Assembly (NCBI RefSeq): GCF_905163445.1
Contig: NC_053186.1
Span: 810,599-874,598 of the forward strand
Length of the DNA stretch: 64,000 bases
Direction: 5' to 3'
Origin: Pararge aegeria
Taxonomy: Eukaryota > Arthropoda > Insecta > Lepidoptera > Nymphalidae
The notes below the pieces were generated by a model, which was given only the letters and a program-made list of their open reading frames with translations, did not search any database and had not been told where the DNA came from. Shown here one piece after another: positions 1 to 11,232 of the stretch; the first letter of the stretch is position 1; every line of letters begins with the position of its first letter. The position numbers and the translations under genes are program-made.

Positions 1-190
1 TGAGATTTTCGTACAATTGTATCAATTAAATCACCGAAATGAGCCCGCAGACTTTGACAATTGAAAGTGTACACTGTCAAACATTATAGCTAACTTAAGG
101 GTGTCGGTTTTTTGTGACGGTGTGCGCGCACATCGCAATTTACCCTCATCATTTTTCCCTAACGCGCCAAAAGAAGTACAACTTAAAAAT
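1..190 (+). repeat. Dispersed repeat family G, copy 1
   Basis: Contains the family landmarks TTGACAATTGAAAGTGTACA, GTGTCGGTTTTTTGTGACGG and TTTGGCGCGTT (reverse). Same orientation as 29811-29930 and 35640-35990; opposite to the copies at 39680, 43590, 49862 and 54590. Confidence 0.7.
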
Positions 191-1285
191 TTCTGAATAA
201 TTTAGCAGTAATTAATTTGTGATAGGGAATGAAAGTATAGGTAAGACGAAAGCGGGATGGTCATTTGTGAATAACTAGGGACAATTGTCAGTCTGTCATT
301 TTATTTGTTTGATGGTAAACTATGTTTCATGACAAAATTTTGGATAGATATCGAAGCTATATCGATGCAAAAATTGGTCGTGGATAGAACTGCAAATAAC
401 TTTGAGCCTGGCCAAATTAACTGTTCCTACGGCATTCTATAAAACGCAACAACTTGTATTCCATTTAAAGGCGGTTAAATACATTTTGCCAAAGAGGATA
501 TAAATATTTAACACACCCTGAACAAATTATTAATTTACTGTGACTCTGTTGACTACAGTTGACTTTAAATAAAATTAACTCAATATCTCGAAAATGTGAT
601 AAAATATAAATAATTTTCTTATCATACAAAAACATACCTACCTATTATAGATAGCATTATTCTAATAAATCATGTTTTGAAAACTGTGAAATTCGTTAAA
701 AACTTAGAACACAACAGTTTAGACCCAAGAATATTTAACCTATAAATAAATACATGGACAATATAAAGAACCTTACGTTCATGCTTAAATCTTTTATCGT
801 AAGATATCTTTTTTGTATTCATGTGTTACAATTATTAATTGTCTTGTAATTTAAACTCGTATGTTAACGTGTACGAATTATTATGAAGTTAATATTAGAA
901 TAGGTAGTTTTATTATAAAAGATTAAAATTCCAACCTAAATCCACTGCATCTATTCTTAACTAAGTATTCAATGAACCCAAATTGTGAAGTGTATTTTAA
1001 GGTGTCACCCACTGAATTAAGAGCATCCAGAAACCGCATACACGACTAATATTAAAGCATCAAAAACCACTCGGGCAGTAATTATTTTACTTCTAATGTT
1101 CCAAATGGGTAAAATAGGAAAAGTTTGTGAGCTAGCTACATTCTGCGGGTGTAAACTGAGACGTGCGCAGAGACGGACACAATGCACTGTATGCAATAAT
1201 GACAGAATGAGGGTTCCGTATGTTCTTAATTCTATGTTGTCACCGCGTAATTTTTCTTCATTTATATCTCAAGCCACTTTAGTTT
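191..1285. other. AT-rich intergenic sequence, nothing recognised
   Basis: No coding-like frame except a short Cys/Arg-rich open frame at 1096-1290 that I cannot distinguish from chance. Confidence 0.5.
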
Positions 1286-1430
1286 CTTAGCCTAGTGGTT
1301 AAGACTTCAGCTTCCCTTTTGGTAGGACAGGGTTCAATGCCCGGCACGCACATCTAGCTCTTAAGAAATTAAATATTACCTAGCAGCTTTAACGGTGACG
1401 GGAAACATCGCCAGGAAATTGCCCTGCAGT
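1286..1430 (+). mobile_element. SINE-B (tRNA-derived), partial
   Basis: Head GCCTAGTGGTTAAGACTTC (box A-like) and GGGTTCAATGCCCGG (box B-like), followed by the family body GGTGACGGGAAACATCGCCA. The 3' half is missing. Confidence 0.7.
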
Positions 1431-2660
1431 TGATTATGATGCTTTCCCACGATAATTATACAGGGTCAAATAAAAACCACCAGATAGCTCTCGGCATGTA
1501 GTTGTTTATATTAAAACTAAAAACTTTTGTGCTACGACTTTTCTTTTAACTCGATAGTTTATGAAATATTTATTATTTATTTATTTATTTATTAGTAATC
1601 CAACAGCGTTACAAACAATTTTTGTTAAGGGTTTATCTTAAATATTAAATGTTACTTATAATTACTCTACTTATTACTACTCTGTAACATCAGCAACAGA
1701 GCGCGAACCACTACTCTTTTTTGCGTGCTCGCATGGGCAACATGCACAGTGGAATATGGTAATTGGTGACTGTTTCGCTACTCACATGTATTTGGTTTCA
1801 CAGTGTAATGCAACTGTACAGAAATAACATGATATTAACTTTTTGTATGAAATAAATTAATACTGAATTTTGAAAGGGCGTAGAACAAAAGTCTGTCTTT
1901 AGTTTTCATGATAGGAACTACGAGTACAAGGCCGACACCTTTCTGTTATTTTTAGTTAACCCTGTGTACCGATAGAAATTATTGAAAGAAAAAAACTTAC
2001 AGAATAGGATGGCGGATCTTTTGGAGGCGGAAACAGTGATGCAAAAATACGTGTTCAAGTGATACGAACTACGTAACGGAATAGTACAGATTCTTAAAAA
2101 TGGTTATTTATTTTTCAAGGCCTGTGATGAGCACCATTGCCCAACTATCAGAGACCGATTTGAGCAGCATTTGCTGTACCATCACTCCACAAACAAACAA
2201 GCTTCAGCACCCAGCTATCAAAACAAAACACCCAGCAAATCGGTAATGAATCACCCAGCAAATCGGTAATGTCTCAGCAGGGTTATTGTTGTATGTATTT
2301 GGGTACCAACATAGATATAAGTAAACGATAGTAATGTCGTAAACGTAATACATGTCACCTTGTCGCCGTGAGTGAGACTCAGAGCACTCTTATTTCAAGA
2401 GAATATTTGTAACAGTTAGCGACTTTATTTTAATTTTTAAATTACATTGCCTCTTACGCTCTTAAAGAACTAGTGTACGCTGTTGAGAAAAACAGAAATG
2501 TATAATTACCCTGGGAGCCGTCGTTCGGCGACAAGTGTTTCGCAAGGTGCCAACTCGGAAGACGGCTTTGAAGCAGGCCGCTTTACGTTTATCTCTTACA
2601 AGAAAAATCATTGTTACCCTTATGTTGTAAAATTATGTTGGAGAGTATATTTTTATCCCT
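1431..2660. other. Intergenic sequence with low-complexity tracts and a 21-bp tandem duplication
   Basis: Includes a TTTA-rich tract at about 1565-1595. Around 2228-2270 a direct duplication of CACCCAGCAAATCGGTAATG is separated by three bases. No gene seen. Confidence 0.5.
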
Positions 2661-2661
2661 C

Positions 2662-2880
2662 TACAAGTTAGCACTGGACTGCAATGCTGTTGGTAAGTGA
2701 TATTGCAGTCTAAAATGGTAGCGGGCAGTTAAATTAAAAGCCATACCTAGCCTTAATAGGTTAGTCACAAGCGGCAACGTATTGGAACACTTGATCGCCT
2801 AGCGGCACGTCTATGTAGATAGAGTGTTAACTAGCTATGGCTAGACCTTCTTACCAGATAAATAGAATAACAGCTTCTAG
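2662..2880 (-). mobile_element. SINE-D (tRNA-derived), truncated
   Basis: Matches 20625-20850 and 47228-47480: CTACAAGTTAGC at the left, GTAAGTGAT-TTGCAGTCTAAAATGGTAGCGGG, then CTAGCGGCACGTCT. The tRNA-like head lies on the minus strand at the right end in full copies and is lost here. Confidence 0.65.
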
Positions 2881-2907
2881 GTAGGATCTGCGGTCTACAT
2901 AAAATAA

Positions 2908-3760
2908 ATGAATTTGGAATGGAATAGTATTGGTATTGATATTGAAATAAATCTTTGTTCACAGTCTTTAAAAACCAGCAATTTTCATGTACCATTTAAA
3001 AGCTCCGATGAACACACGTCAACTTCACATATAGATCGAGGACGAAACTCTTCAAAACCAGGTTACAGAGAAGCTTTAGAAAAAGAAGTTCTAGTATGGG
3101 CTGAAGATTTACCTAAATATTCAAATCCAAGTACCGAAAATCTAAAACAGAACATAGTTAATGAACTTATTGATAAAATCAATAGACTTAAACCTTTGGC
3201 TAACGAAGATTATTACGATACAAAACTATCAAGCTTAGTTAGTAAGTTTTTAGATTCATTGCCATCTTCAACTGATGTAAAGAAACGAGACCCGGCTTTA
3301 AACAATCTTAAACAAAACCTTATTGACAAAATAAATGCCCTAAACAGATATTCATTTGATGAAGAAAATAAAAAAGACCACTATGGTAGGAGAAATAAAA
3401 ATTAAAGTAGGAAGTTGAAAATCAGAAATAATGGAACAAGCACAACGCCAACAGGAGAAGAAAGATACAACAAAGCAACTAACATTGCAACAAATAGAAC
3501 GTACAGTTCCTTCTGGGATGGATATTCAAATAATTATTTTGATGGAAGTTTAAAAAAAAAACACCTTGCTGATGATCCTGAACATGCACAATTAAAACAA
3601 GATGTTTCAGATACGCCACCAAACTATGGTTAAACATACGGTCAGCCCAAATTTAAGCCGAATAAATAGAAAACAGACATGGATGAAAACTTTGTCTTCA
3701 ACTTGGGATCCTACCAAAAAGGACAAAATTCAGGCAATGATTAACAATTTCAATAATTGA
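2908..3760 (+). pseudogene. Broken ORF with duplicated helical unit, family unrecognised
   Basis: ATG 2908 opens 165 codons to TAA 3403-3405. The same frame reopens at once for about 72 codons to TAA 3631-3633, and a +1 frame from 3602 continues to TGA 3758-3760. Composition is strongly hydrophilic and helix-like. Two units share a hydrophobic/LP segment followed by NLKQN and LIDKIN-L (about residues 58-95 and 106-148). A good acceptor (CTTTGTTCACAG at 2964) inside the ORF suggests the true exon starts at 2965. I think it is a relic of a retroelement gag-like or domesticated gene, but I recognise no family and see no pol, LTR or zinc knuckle nearby. Confidence 0.45.
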
Positions 3761-5690
3761 AGAGAGAATGAACAAGAAAACAGGCTTCTAGTACCGAATA
3801 TAATTGGATACCGCTCGCTGACACGGAGACTTTGCGGCTTCTCTGTCTACGCATTGCGGTTTGTTTTTTTAAAATAAAAATCAAAATGTAAAAAACAAAA
3901 CAATTATTTAATTTGTTTTGACATACAATTTAAAAGAAATAATTATAAAATCTTTTTTTGTGTATGCAATTCGTGTAAATTATTTAAAGGAAAAACCTAG
4001 ATTGAGTTTCAATTGCTTAGGGGTTTTGCATTTTGATGCAATGGGACCCTAATAATTTGTTTCGGTTTATATTTGAATTTCGCCGATTTTCGTCAGTTGG
4101 GTGTTATTTGTCAACGGGGAAACGTGCTTGTAGTAGTGATGCGTACTGCTCAAATATTGAATAGGTATTACGAGATGATATTAGGCGTTGGTGCTGATGA
4201 TGGCAATATCTGCGAAGCTCAGTATTTTATAAGTTTCAATGAGGTCGCCTCTTTCTCGCTTCTTTTCTCTTTCGCTCTACTTATTAAAATGTTTACAAGC
4301 CTTTGCTGAAATGAAAGGTTTCTCAAATCCCTTGGCAGATTATTGGCTCGTCTCTGTATCTTTTCAAGAATTTCTATATATCCTTAACAAAATATGGACT
4401 CCAGGCCTGAAAAACGTATAACTTATATATTTGTATGAAGATTTCTTATTTATATTGAAAGATGCTTTCCTAATTATTGTGTAAAGGATAGTGTTTACCT
4501 TACTGACAATAGCCACCATGTGCGCTTTTATGTAATGATTATATTCTCTTTAATAGTTGGCTGAATAATATTATACCTTTGCCTATCAGCACATAGCAGA
4601 TTAAAAATAACGTCTATGACGCCATGACAGGTCACGTGATGTAAATTTTTGTTGGGCATGCGCGTATACCTACCGAATATTTTCTGTGTGATTTTGAAAC
4701 GGTGAGATATCCTTTGCAAAACTTCATTTTAAATTGCCTTTTGTGTTTATCGCTGTAATTATTCATTAACCGAAGTAGTAAAGTGCAAGTGCCAGGTGCT
4801 GTGTCGTTGCCAAAAGGTCACATCTCTAAATGGCAATCGGGTTTCTATTGCCATCTGAATTCTGTATGTTTTAGAAGTACAGATTGTGTAAAATCTTTGT
4901 GAATTGGATTATTACGGCCGCGTATGTAAGATATTTTTTGATTGATTATAATTTCATTATCAATATAAAATGTATTGTAATTAGCGAAATATATTGGGTA
5001 AGACATCTTTGACATCGCTTTGTTGAGACCAAATCACGAAATGTCATGCCATACAAAAAGTTACTGCATTACGAATTTCACGCCCAAAAACTTAATAATT
5101 CCACAAAACGGCTATTTCACCCATAATCTTTGATCTGAAAAGAAAGTTAGTTGTTTACAATACATTAGTATACAGGGTGTGTACATTTTAAAATTCATGC
5201 AAGTATTCTGAATTCGTGAACCATATGATGACATCATGTTAGGTATTAAGTGTTATAAACACTGCTTAGGTCCTTTAGAAAGTCATAACAGACATTCGGT
5301 TTTCTCTTTTTGTTGTTAGTATTCCCTGTTGAATTATGAGACATATTATTGTCCACTTGCTGGGAGTGGGCTTTATGTTTTATGATCATCACCATTCTAT
5401 TAATATTAGAGGCACAGGCCTCTGCACTTCTAGGAGATTTGATGCTTTAACTCATGAGAGACCACTCCAGTTACTGACAATTGACTAAAAATTTATTGTC
5501 AGACAAACTCAATACCTATCAATAATTGTTATGGGCCCCACTCGGTAAACTAACCATTAAACAAGGTAATAGTCACTTATGAAATAGAAGTTTTCTTTTT
5601 CTAGGAAGAGAGTATATATACCACTATGCTCCAATGCATGTTTTCAGGTTCATGTTTTTACTTGAAGAATTTCACAACAAAATTGTCATA
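3761..5690. other. AT-rich intergenic sequence, no supportable gene
   Basis: Short ORFs (4073-4421 plus, 4528-4719 minus) lack protein-like features and splice sites. Nothing else recognised. Confidence 0.5.
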
Positions 5691-5694
5691 AGAA

Positions 5695-5850
5695 TTGAAA
5701 GTTTAAATTTGGATTTAAAATAAATTAAAACAATAATTTACAGATTTGGAACTATTAAAATTAATGATGGCATTGTGGTTTGAGGCAACTGTAAATCTGG
5801 GGCTGCTTGCTTAGAAGGTATAAAAGGCTACACACATTTGGCTAATTTTT
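5695..5850. repeat. Repeat family K, copy 1
   Basis: TTTGGATTTAAAATAAAT-AAAACAATAA-TT-CAGAT and the following GG-TTGAGGC stretch recur, diverged, at 7280-7410. Confidence 0.5.
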
Positions 5851-5859
5851 CACTTAACA

Positions 5860-6045
5860 ATTAACCATTGTAAAGTCAACATCTCCTGAGGATGCTCGGG
5901 TTTTGGAGCGAAACCTGCATAGAGAGTACACTGCAAAGATCTGTTTGGTGTGGAGTATAAGGATTAAAGAAATTATAAATTACACTATGAAGATTCTACT
6001 GATTTTCGCAGGGTATAGCAAATTAAGCTTAATTTTCATAATGGA
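5860..6045 (+). repeat. Repeat family E, near-complete copy
   Basis: ATTGTAAAGTCAACATCTCC, GAGGATGCTC, GGAGCGAAAC, GTGGAGTATAAGGATT, then AATTATAAATTACACTATG and TATAGCAAATTAAGCTTAAT. Other copies: 18061-18545 (split by a Helitron), 33850-34005, 54051-54100. Confidence 0.65.
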
Positions 6046-6825
6046 TATACATAATTGATATATCAGCTTAGTTGGACTACCCAAGATTGGCACCCATACA
6101 GAATAGATTTTCTGTTCCTGGGCCTTTTCCACACTTGGTTGGTCTGGGATCATCCGTTGTATGTATGGCCACTGATGTGGCTCCCTGCTGGATCACTACA
6201 GCCAGCCAAGCTCACTCCAGAAGCTTAGCAGGCCGCCCAAAATCCTTGAACTATTGGCACTCTAATATGAAATAAAAGCTAAGTATAAGCTACTTTAAAC
6301 TACGCCTTAGTACATTCTTTAAGCTGGAGAGTCGCGCAGCAGTAGGTGTGGTGGGTAGAATAAGAACTCCATGATCAAATCTATGATTTAATCATCTATG
6401 AATCTATTGTTTGATCATAGACTTCTTTTTCTTTTGATTTGCAGCTCCAGCACCGCAGGATAATTATATCATACCCATTTTTCATCCTATTGAATAAAGA
6501 TGCAATGAGAACATTCAATTAAATTCTTGTTTATGGCTTTTATCTGTGCCAACTGGCACAAGGTACTTTGCCTATGTGTTGTACATGGAAAAGGCACGAA
6601 AGAGGTTGATGAAAATAATGAAAAGTAAATTTTGAATATGTACCTAGAGAGAAGTAGTTGTGATTAGCTTGTTAGTTCTTAACCTAATACAGCACGTACA
6701 TCAAAAATGTGAATATGCTATATTATGGAAATTTATAGACATTCAACTTTAGTTTTATTAATTTCTATATATTTACATAAAAATCTACAGTAAGGAATGA
6801 ATACAAACATTAATTGTAGTCTGTA
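6046..6825. other. Intergenic sequence, nothing recognised
   Basis: No coding-like frame or known repeat; the 67-codon open frame at 6072 has no supporting features. Confidence 0.4.
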
Positions 6826-6921
6826 GTCCACAACTGGGCCAGCGTGGTGGACTACAGCATTAACTCTTTCTCATTGTGGGAGGAGACTTGTGCCCTGTAA
6901 TGGGCAGGTAATAGGTTAATA
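6826..6921 (+). mobile_element. SINE-B 3' fragment
   Basis: GGGCCAGCGTGGTGGACTAC, TCTCATTGTGGGAGGAGAC and TGTGCCCTGTAATGGGCAGG are the 3' body of the SINE-B family. Confidence 0.6.
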
Positions 6922-7100
6922 TGATGGACACTTAAAAGACAGCAAACTTTAGAAGTAAGAATGTCATAGAGTGGATAGGTAAGTTTGGGACAGTTAAAAA
7001 GAATGTGAGGTTTGGTGTCCTCATCCAGGCCACACTCACAGATAGAGTTGTCTTTTATCCAGTTTGGCCATATGAACAGGTATGTAAGCATGACCAGAAG
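6922..7100 (-). mobile_element. Non-LTR retrotransposon 3' fragment (reverse transcriptase C-terminal region)
   Basis: The minus-strand translation includes ICECGLDEDTKPHILFNCP, the Cys-rich C-CG--ED--H-LF-CP signature found after the reverse transcriptase/RNase H region of jockey/CR1/R1-type LINEs. Only the C-terminal piece remains, and its downstream end is replaced by a SINE-B fragment on the other strand. Confidence 0.7.
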
Positions 7101-7279
7101 AAAATGTTATCTATTTCTTCTCATTTTCAAGTCTTACCCAATAAAGTTGCAATAAAAAATGGGTAGTAATAGTAATCTTATGGCACGCATGTTAGGGCTG
7201 CAAGAGATGTATACAACAACAAGACATACAGACAGTCAAATTAGTTCCAAAGCTTAAGTGGGAATGGGTGATGAACTTC

Positions 7280-7410
7280 TTTTTTAGTTTTGGATTTAAA
7301 ATAAATGAAAACAATAACTTGCAGATTAAGAACCATTAAAATGCATGTGGGTGTTGGGTCTGAGGCTACGATAATTATACAGCTAGCTATTTTTGGCTAA
7401 ATTCTTACCA
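7280..7410. repeat. Repeat family K, copy 2
   Basis: Diverged counterpart of 5695-5850 in the same orientation. The two are about 1.6 kb apart. Confidence 0.45.
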
Positions 7411-7898
7411 CCATATTTGCACTCACTGTACAAAGAGATATATGAATATTAAGTGGAGCCTTGACAGCTAAGTGGTTCAATTGAATTTCTTACAAAGGGT
7501 TACAGGTTTTAATCTTGACCAGTTCTGGGTACACTTTTACAAGTGTTTTATATTGGTTACTAGTTATATTTGTGTGTTTGTTCTTCTGGCTCAAAGTTAT
7601 GCCTTGCCTATTGCTAGATAATTGCAAATAGCCATTTCTGGTTTGACAATGTAATGATATTTTGAGTATAGGGCTAAAAATAGCAGCTACCTGGAATTAA
7701 TAATAATACATGGAAAAGTCCTATGGTTAAAGCGGCTTTACCACTGAAGATGTACTAATCTGTGAAGCTAAGAAGGTAAATCTGTGAATCTAGGCTATGC
7801 GTTTGAATACTTACCAATTAATGAGATGGCATCTAAGGGTTAAATTGTAACTATAGGATCTTTTATTTAAATAGCCCAACTTAGCTACGCACTGTTAA

Positions 7899-8287
7899 TC
7901 AAATTTTCTCTAAAATGCTTGGATATTTGGCATTCCACTCCTTCACAGTCAGTCTGTTTCGTTGATCAGCTTCCCGATATAGACGACGTCTTGTACCTGC
8001 ACTCAACACTCTTTCTGTCTGTATGTGTTCAAAAACCATTTGAGCATTATGATCACATCCTTCATCCTTTTCGAAATTGAGTACTGGCCAAATACATGCA
8101 AGCAGCAACTGGTAAAAGTTGAATGAATGTAATGTACGCATCATAAGTGCCATCTATGTTCCTACTTGAATAAAGAAATTTTTGACTTTGACTTTTAACT
8201 TATTCAAAACACGCGGTTATTTTACTCACTTTTCGCTTCCTTAGCGGTATATTTACTTCTCAACTGACATTTGCGAAGTTTCTGCAT
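7899..8287 (-). CDS. Possible two-exon small gene, 80-aa protein of unknown function
   Basis: On the minus strand ATG 8287 starts 19 codons (8287-8230) ending at donor A|GTGAGT. A 146-nt intron ends at TTTGGCCAG, and exon 2 (8083-7899) adds 60 codons in phase to TGA. The protein is basic and charged (start MQKLRKCQLRSKYTAKEAK, middle RRRLYREADQRNR, end VKEWNAKYPSILEKI), with no signal peptide or membrane span. AATAAA lies about 30 nt past the stop (7862-7868 region). Intron-phase agreement and the poly(A) signal favour a real gene. Against it, the intron is repeat-derived, the ATG context is weak and I cannot name the protein. The uninterrupted 84-codon ORF 8153-7899 is the alternative reading. 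Confidence 0.4.
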
Positions 8288-9299
8288 AATAAAATGTGTG
8301 TTTTGTTTTATCTTTCGAGAAACCAGTTTTTTAAAGGTTCATTGGTTTTTGTTTAGAAATTGTATCCATTACTAATCGTTCGCGATGAAAGTCCATTCAC
8401 ACGGTAACCAGGTGGGTACCTACGGTGTTTCCCACGGTTATTAACGCGTCTCTACCGATATGAAAGGGGTAATACGTTGAATATATTTTTAGGTTTCCGT
8501 CACCGAAATGGTAAAAACTAACCTATGTGCGACTGTCGGGTAACTGCCTCGGAAAGCTCCGAAATCGCCCGCCTGTTTTGGAGATTAACTGATTCAAACA
8601 GACAAATAATAATTTAAAAAAATCAACGTAAAATAGGATCTTCTAAATTGATATAACGGAGAGCGGGCAGCAGCGTCCTCTGTGCCACTGTAGTGATTAT
8701 GGGGAAACCCTGCCTTTGGGAGAGGCCTTTTATGCGGCAGCTAAAGCACGGGAACATGGAATTGGAGAAGTCTAACACCGTTTATTATTACACATACTCG
8801 TATATTATGTGGATTCTATCATTTATTGATTTTCATTTTTTTTTTTTTTTTAATTCTTAACAATGCTTACAAATATTAAAAAACACTTAAAAATTTATAA
8901 GAAAACAAAAAAGAAACCCTCTGCTTGCGGGGCTTTTGAATGCCCAAGCAACCGGCGGTCAGGGCTCCAGAGTGAGGAACCTCCTCACAATACGCGCCGT
9001 TCCAAGGACTACTGCCTTCTGTATATGACCCTTGATCCAACAGCCTAGATACCAACCAACCTAGATAGATATTGGTCGAAGCTTTTCGCGAGAAGACATC
9101 ATTATGTGGATATCATTACCACTTGTGCGCCTGTGAAAGTTGATCCAGATAGGAAGAGGAGATAATTGTCTCCTGCCCGTGCTAGCAGTGCGGGGGTTAT
9201 AATTTTTGTCTCCTACCTATGCTAGCCATGTTCTCCATAAACGCAAAAAGAACTGCGCTGTCACGATTGCTTAGAAATTTATACGCGAAGGCAACATGA
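8288..9299. other. Intergenic sequence with a CCGTGCTAGC-type repeat
   Basis: A T tract at about 8838-8852. At 9150-9240, paired TCTCCTGCCCGTGCTAGCAGT / TCTCCTACCTATGCTAGCC units belong to repeat family C (also at 19440-19600, 34255-34430, 34690-34760). No gene. Confidence 0.45.
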
Positions 9300-9830
9300 T
9301 GTCACGTACGGTTATCGGCGAACTCGTAAACAAAATTGACCTTATGTCAAGGACTGCAGTGCATTAGGGCTTGATTGATAAATTTGTTTACAACCAGTTC
9401 ACACTTTGCAGTTTGGCGAATGTATATGTATATCGCATTTCAACCTTCGGTTCAGCAATCCTCGTGGTTTTAAACTTTGACACTCCAACCTATTCGCAGT
9501 TTATCTACACAATAAATCCCGTCGCTCCGCATCGCAATGTCCGCCCGCATGATGTGCAATAGACGCAACGGAAATTGTCAAAATTTTGTAGCCCGCAACC
9601 GTAGAATAATTTTAAGCCTGCAAAAGCTGGTTCCCCCAAGATTTTTACGAAACCGAGATAAACGAGGGCAAAGCTATGTCATAGAGGAACCTCCACAACA
9701 ATAACACACGAAACCGCAGTAGAAGCTAGTTTTTTGAAAAATTTAAAACTGTTTTTTGTTGCAGGACATCCAAAATTTTTACCAAAAGAAAATGACTGCA
9801 AACAGTGATGTGCCGTGACGCAAATTACTA
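9300..9830 (+). promoter_or_regulatory. Presumed chb promoter region
   Basis: This is the stretch just upstream of the inferred leader exon. It is less AT-rich than its surroundings, has several CG dinucleotides and contains no recognised repeat. No TATA box or clear initiator could be fixed, so it is assigned only by position. Confidence 0.25.
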
Positions 9831-10045
9831 CGTGGTAGTGTACTCTTAGTGCTTTTGGTGCAGTTTAAGTGCTTTTTTTTGTGCCTTCTCGAGTGGTCCT
9901 GGCTATACACTTGTACATGCGCGTGTAGTGAGTCAAAAGTAGCATCGCCGCGTGTGCAATGATTTTTACATGGATTTGGACACTTTGCTTTACTTGCAAA
10001 GATAATATTTTGGATTTTACCAAGGAGAAGCTGTTTTGGTAAACG
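9800..10045 (+). other. chb: Probable 5' untranslated first exon of chb
   Basis: A GC-balanced stretch ends in a consensus donor (G|GTAAGT at 10046) with no matching coding frame. It lies about 1 kb upstream of the first coding exon on the same strand, as expected for a noncoding leader exon. The left edge is a guess: I see no convincing TATA box, and the start site is probably between 9780 and 9900. Confidence 0.5.
9959..10042 (+). CDS. Upstream ORF (27 codons) in the chb leader
   Basis: ATG at 9959 opens 27 sense codons and a TAA that ends three bases before the exon donor, so the uORF lies wholly inside the leader exon. The peptide is rich in Trp, Phe and Cys. It would be translated only if transcription starts upstream of 9959. 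A regulatory role is inferred from position, not from conservation. Confidence 0.35.
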   Translation: MIFTWIWTLCFTCKDNILDFTKEKLFW

Positions 10046-10999
10046 GTAAGTCTATACGTGTGTGTCTTTTTTGTTTGTATATATTTTTTAATAATGTTTG
10101 GTTCGATCCTTTAACGATGTACCTACTTACCCACCTTTGTACGTACGTGACGTACCCACTATTTTATTTTAATTAGGTCCTGAAACTATTTTCATATTTG
10201 AGAACAGCTCCATACAGCCGTTATATTATAACCAGTTTCATCATGGATTAGGATTCTAACAATATCCCAAACCTACATCAAAACAGTGTTAAAAAACTCC
10301 ACATACATACATGAGACCTCAAGACATTACACTCCGATTTTGGGATATTTGACCAAATAGAAATATAATAATAGAAACATAATAATATATAAAATGCATA
10401 AAAACATAATAATATATAAACATAATAATAAATGGCATAGAAACATAATAATATATAAAATGGCAGATGGGTAATTAAAATTATAAAATTATATTTGAAT
10501 TAAAAAAAAAAAACCGACTACTACGCCCAGGAACTAAAAAGCAAAAAAAAAAATACTGCGATACGAATGTAACCAGCTTTTGTCTACCGGCGATCTTATA
10601 AATTTTATGTATCATCATATTTTTTATGTATTTCTCAGCGCACGCCAGGCAACTTTATAGGCAAATAGTTGCTACTTTGGGTTTCATTATTGTTGATTTT
10701 TTAATAACAGCTCGACCGATTTCGATTAAATTTAAATGGGACTTTAAAACAAAAGCGTCTTCGGGTAATCGGGTAACAAACATAAAAAAAAAAAAATCGA
10801 CGTATTTTGAACCTCCTCCTTTTTGAAGTCGGTTAAAAATTAAAATGGATAATGAAATCAAAATTACAATGAAAAATTAAAATTGAAATTTATACATTTA
10901 ACTTATAAATTAAAATACAGACTAAAACGAAGTCAAAATAATTTTTTAAATTTAAATTACGCAATTAAGATGCACAGCGCCTTCATACCTTCCGCTTAG
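10046..10999 (+). other. First intron (leader to coding exon 1), AT-rich with a common repeat
   Basis: It holds an AT-rich stretch around 10330-10460 with recurring ATAATATATAAA units. It also holds an element at about 10508-10835 bounded by a run of A plus ACCGACT on the left and AGTCGGTT on the right, a pattern typical of a common lepidopteran interspersed repeat. No gene is seen. Confidence 0.6.
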
Positions 11000-11043
11000 G
11001 CATAGGCACCGAAACATGGCTAAAGACCCCGAGGCATTCCCAG
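11000..11043 (+). other. chb: 5' UTR part of the first coding exon, with an overlapping upstream ATG
   Basis: CCGCTTAG|G makes a plausible acceptor at 10999, giving 44 nt of leader before the CLASP start. This part contains ATG 11016 in a strong context (A at -3, G at +4). It opens a 17-codon frame, out of register with CLASP, that stops at 11069 inside the CLASP coding sequence. A second possible acceptor (CATTCCCAG at 11043) would put the CLASP ATG first in the exon and remove this uORF. Confidence 0.45.
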
Positions 11044-11232
11044 ATGGCGCACTACCCACAGCCGGCTAGCCTGGAGGCGGCGCTGCCGTTGCTGGTCAAA
11101 ACGGACCCTCGTCTCCGGCAGCAGCTCGGCGAGCGCCTGGCTGCGTTGGTGCGTAGGGAAGAGCTCACGCATGAGGTCGTTGCGCCGCTGCTGGACGCGT
11201 TGGTCACGTGGCTCAATGGAGGGAACTTCAAG
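11044..11232 (+). CDS. chb: chb coding exon 1 (TOG1)
   Basis: Residues 1-63. The opening MAHYPQP aligns with the MAY-KPS start of fly Orbit, which fixes this ATG. It encodes the first helices of TOG1 and ends AAC-TTC-AAG before donor GTGAGG, phase 0. Confidence 0.93.
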
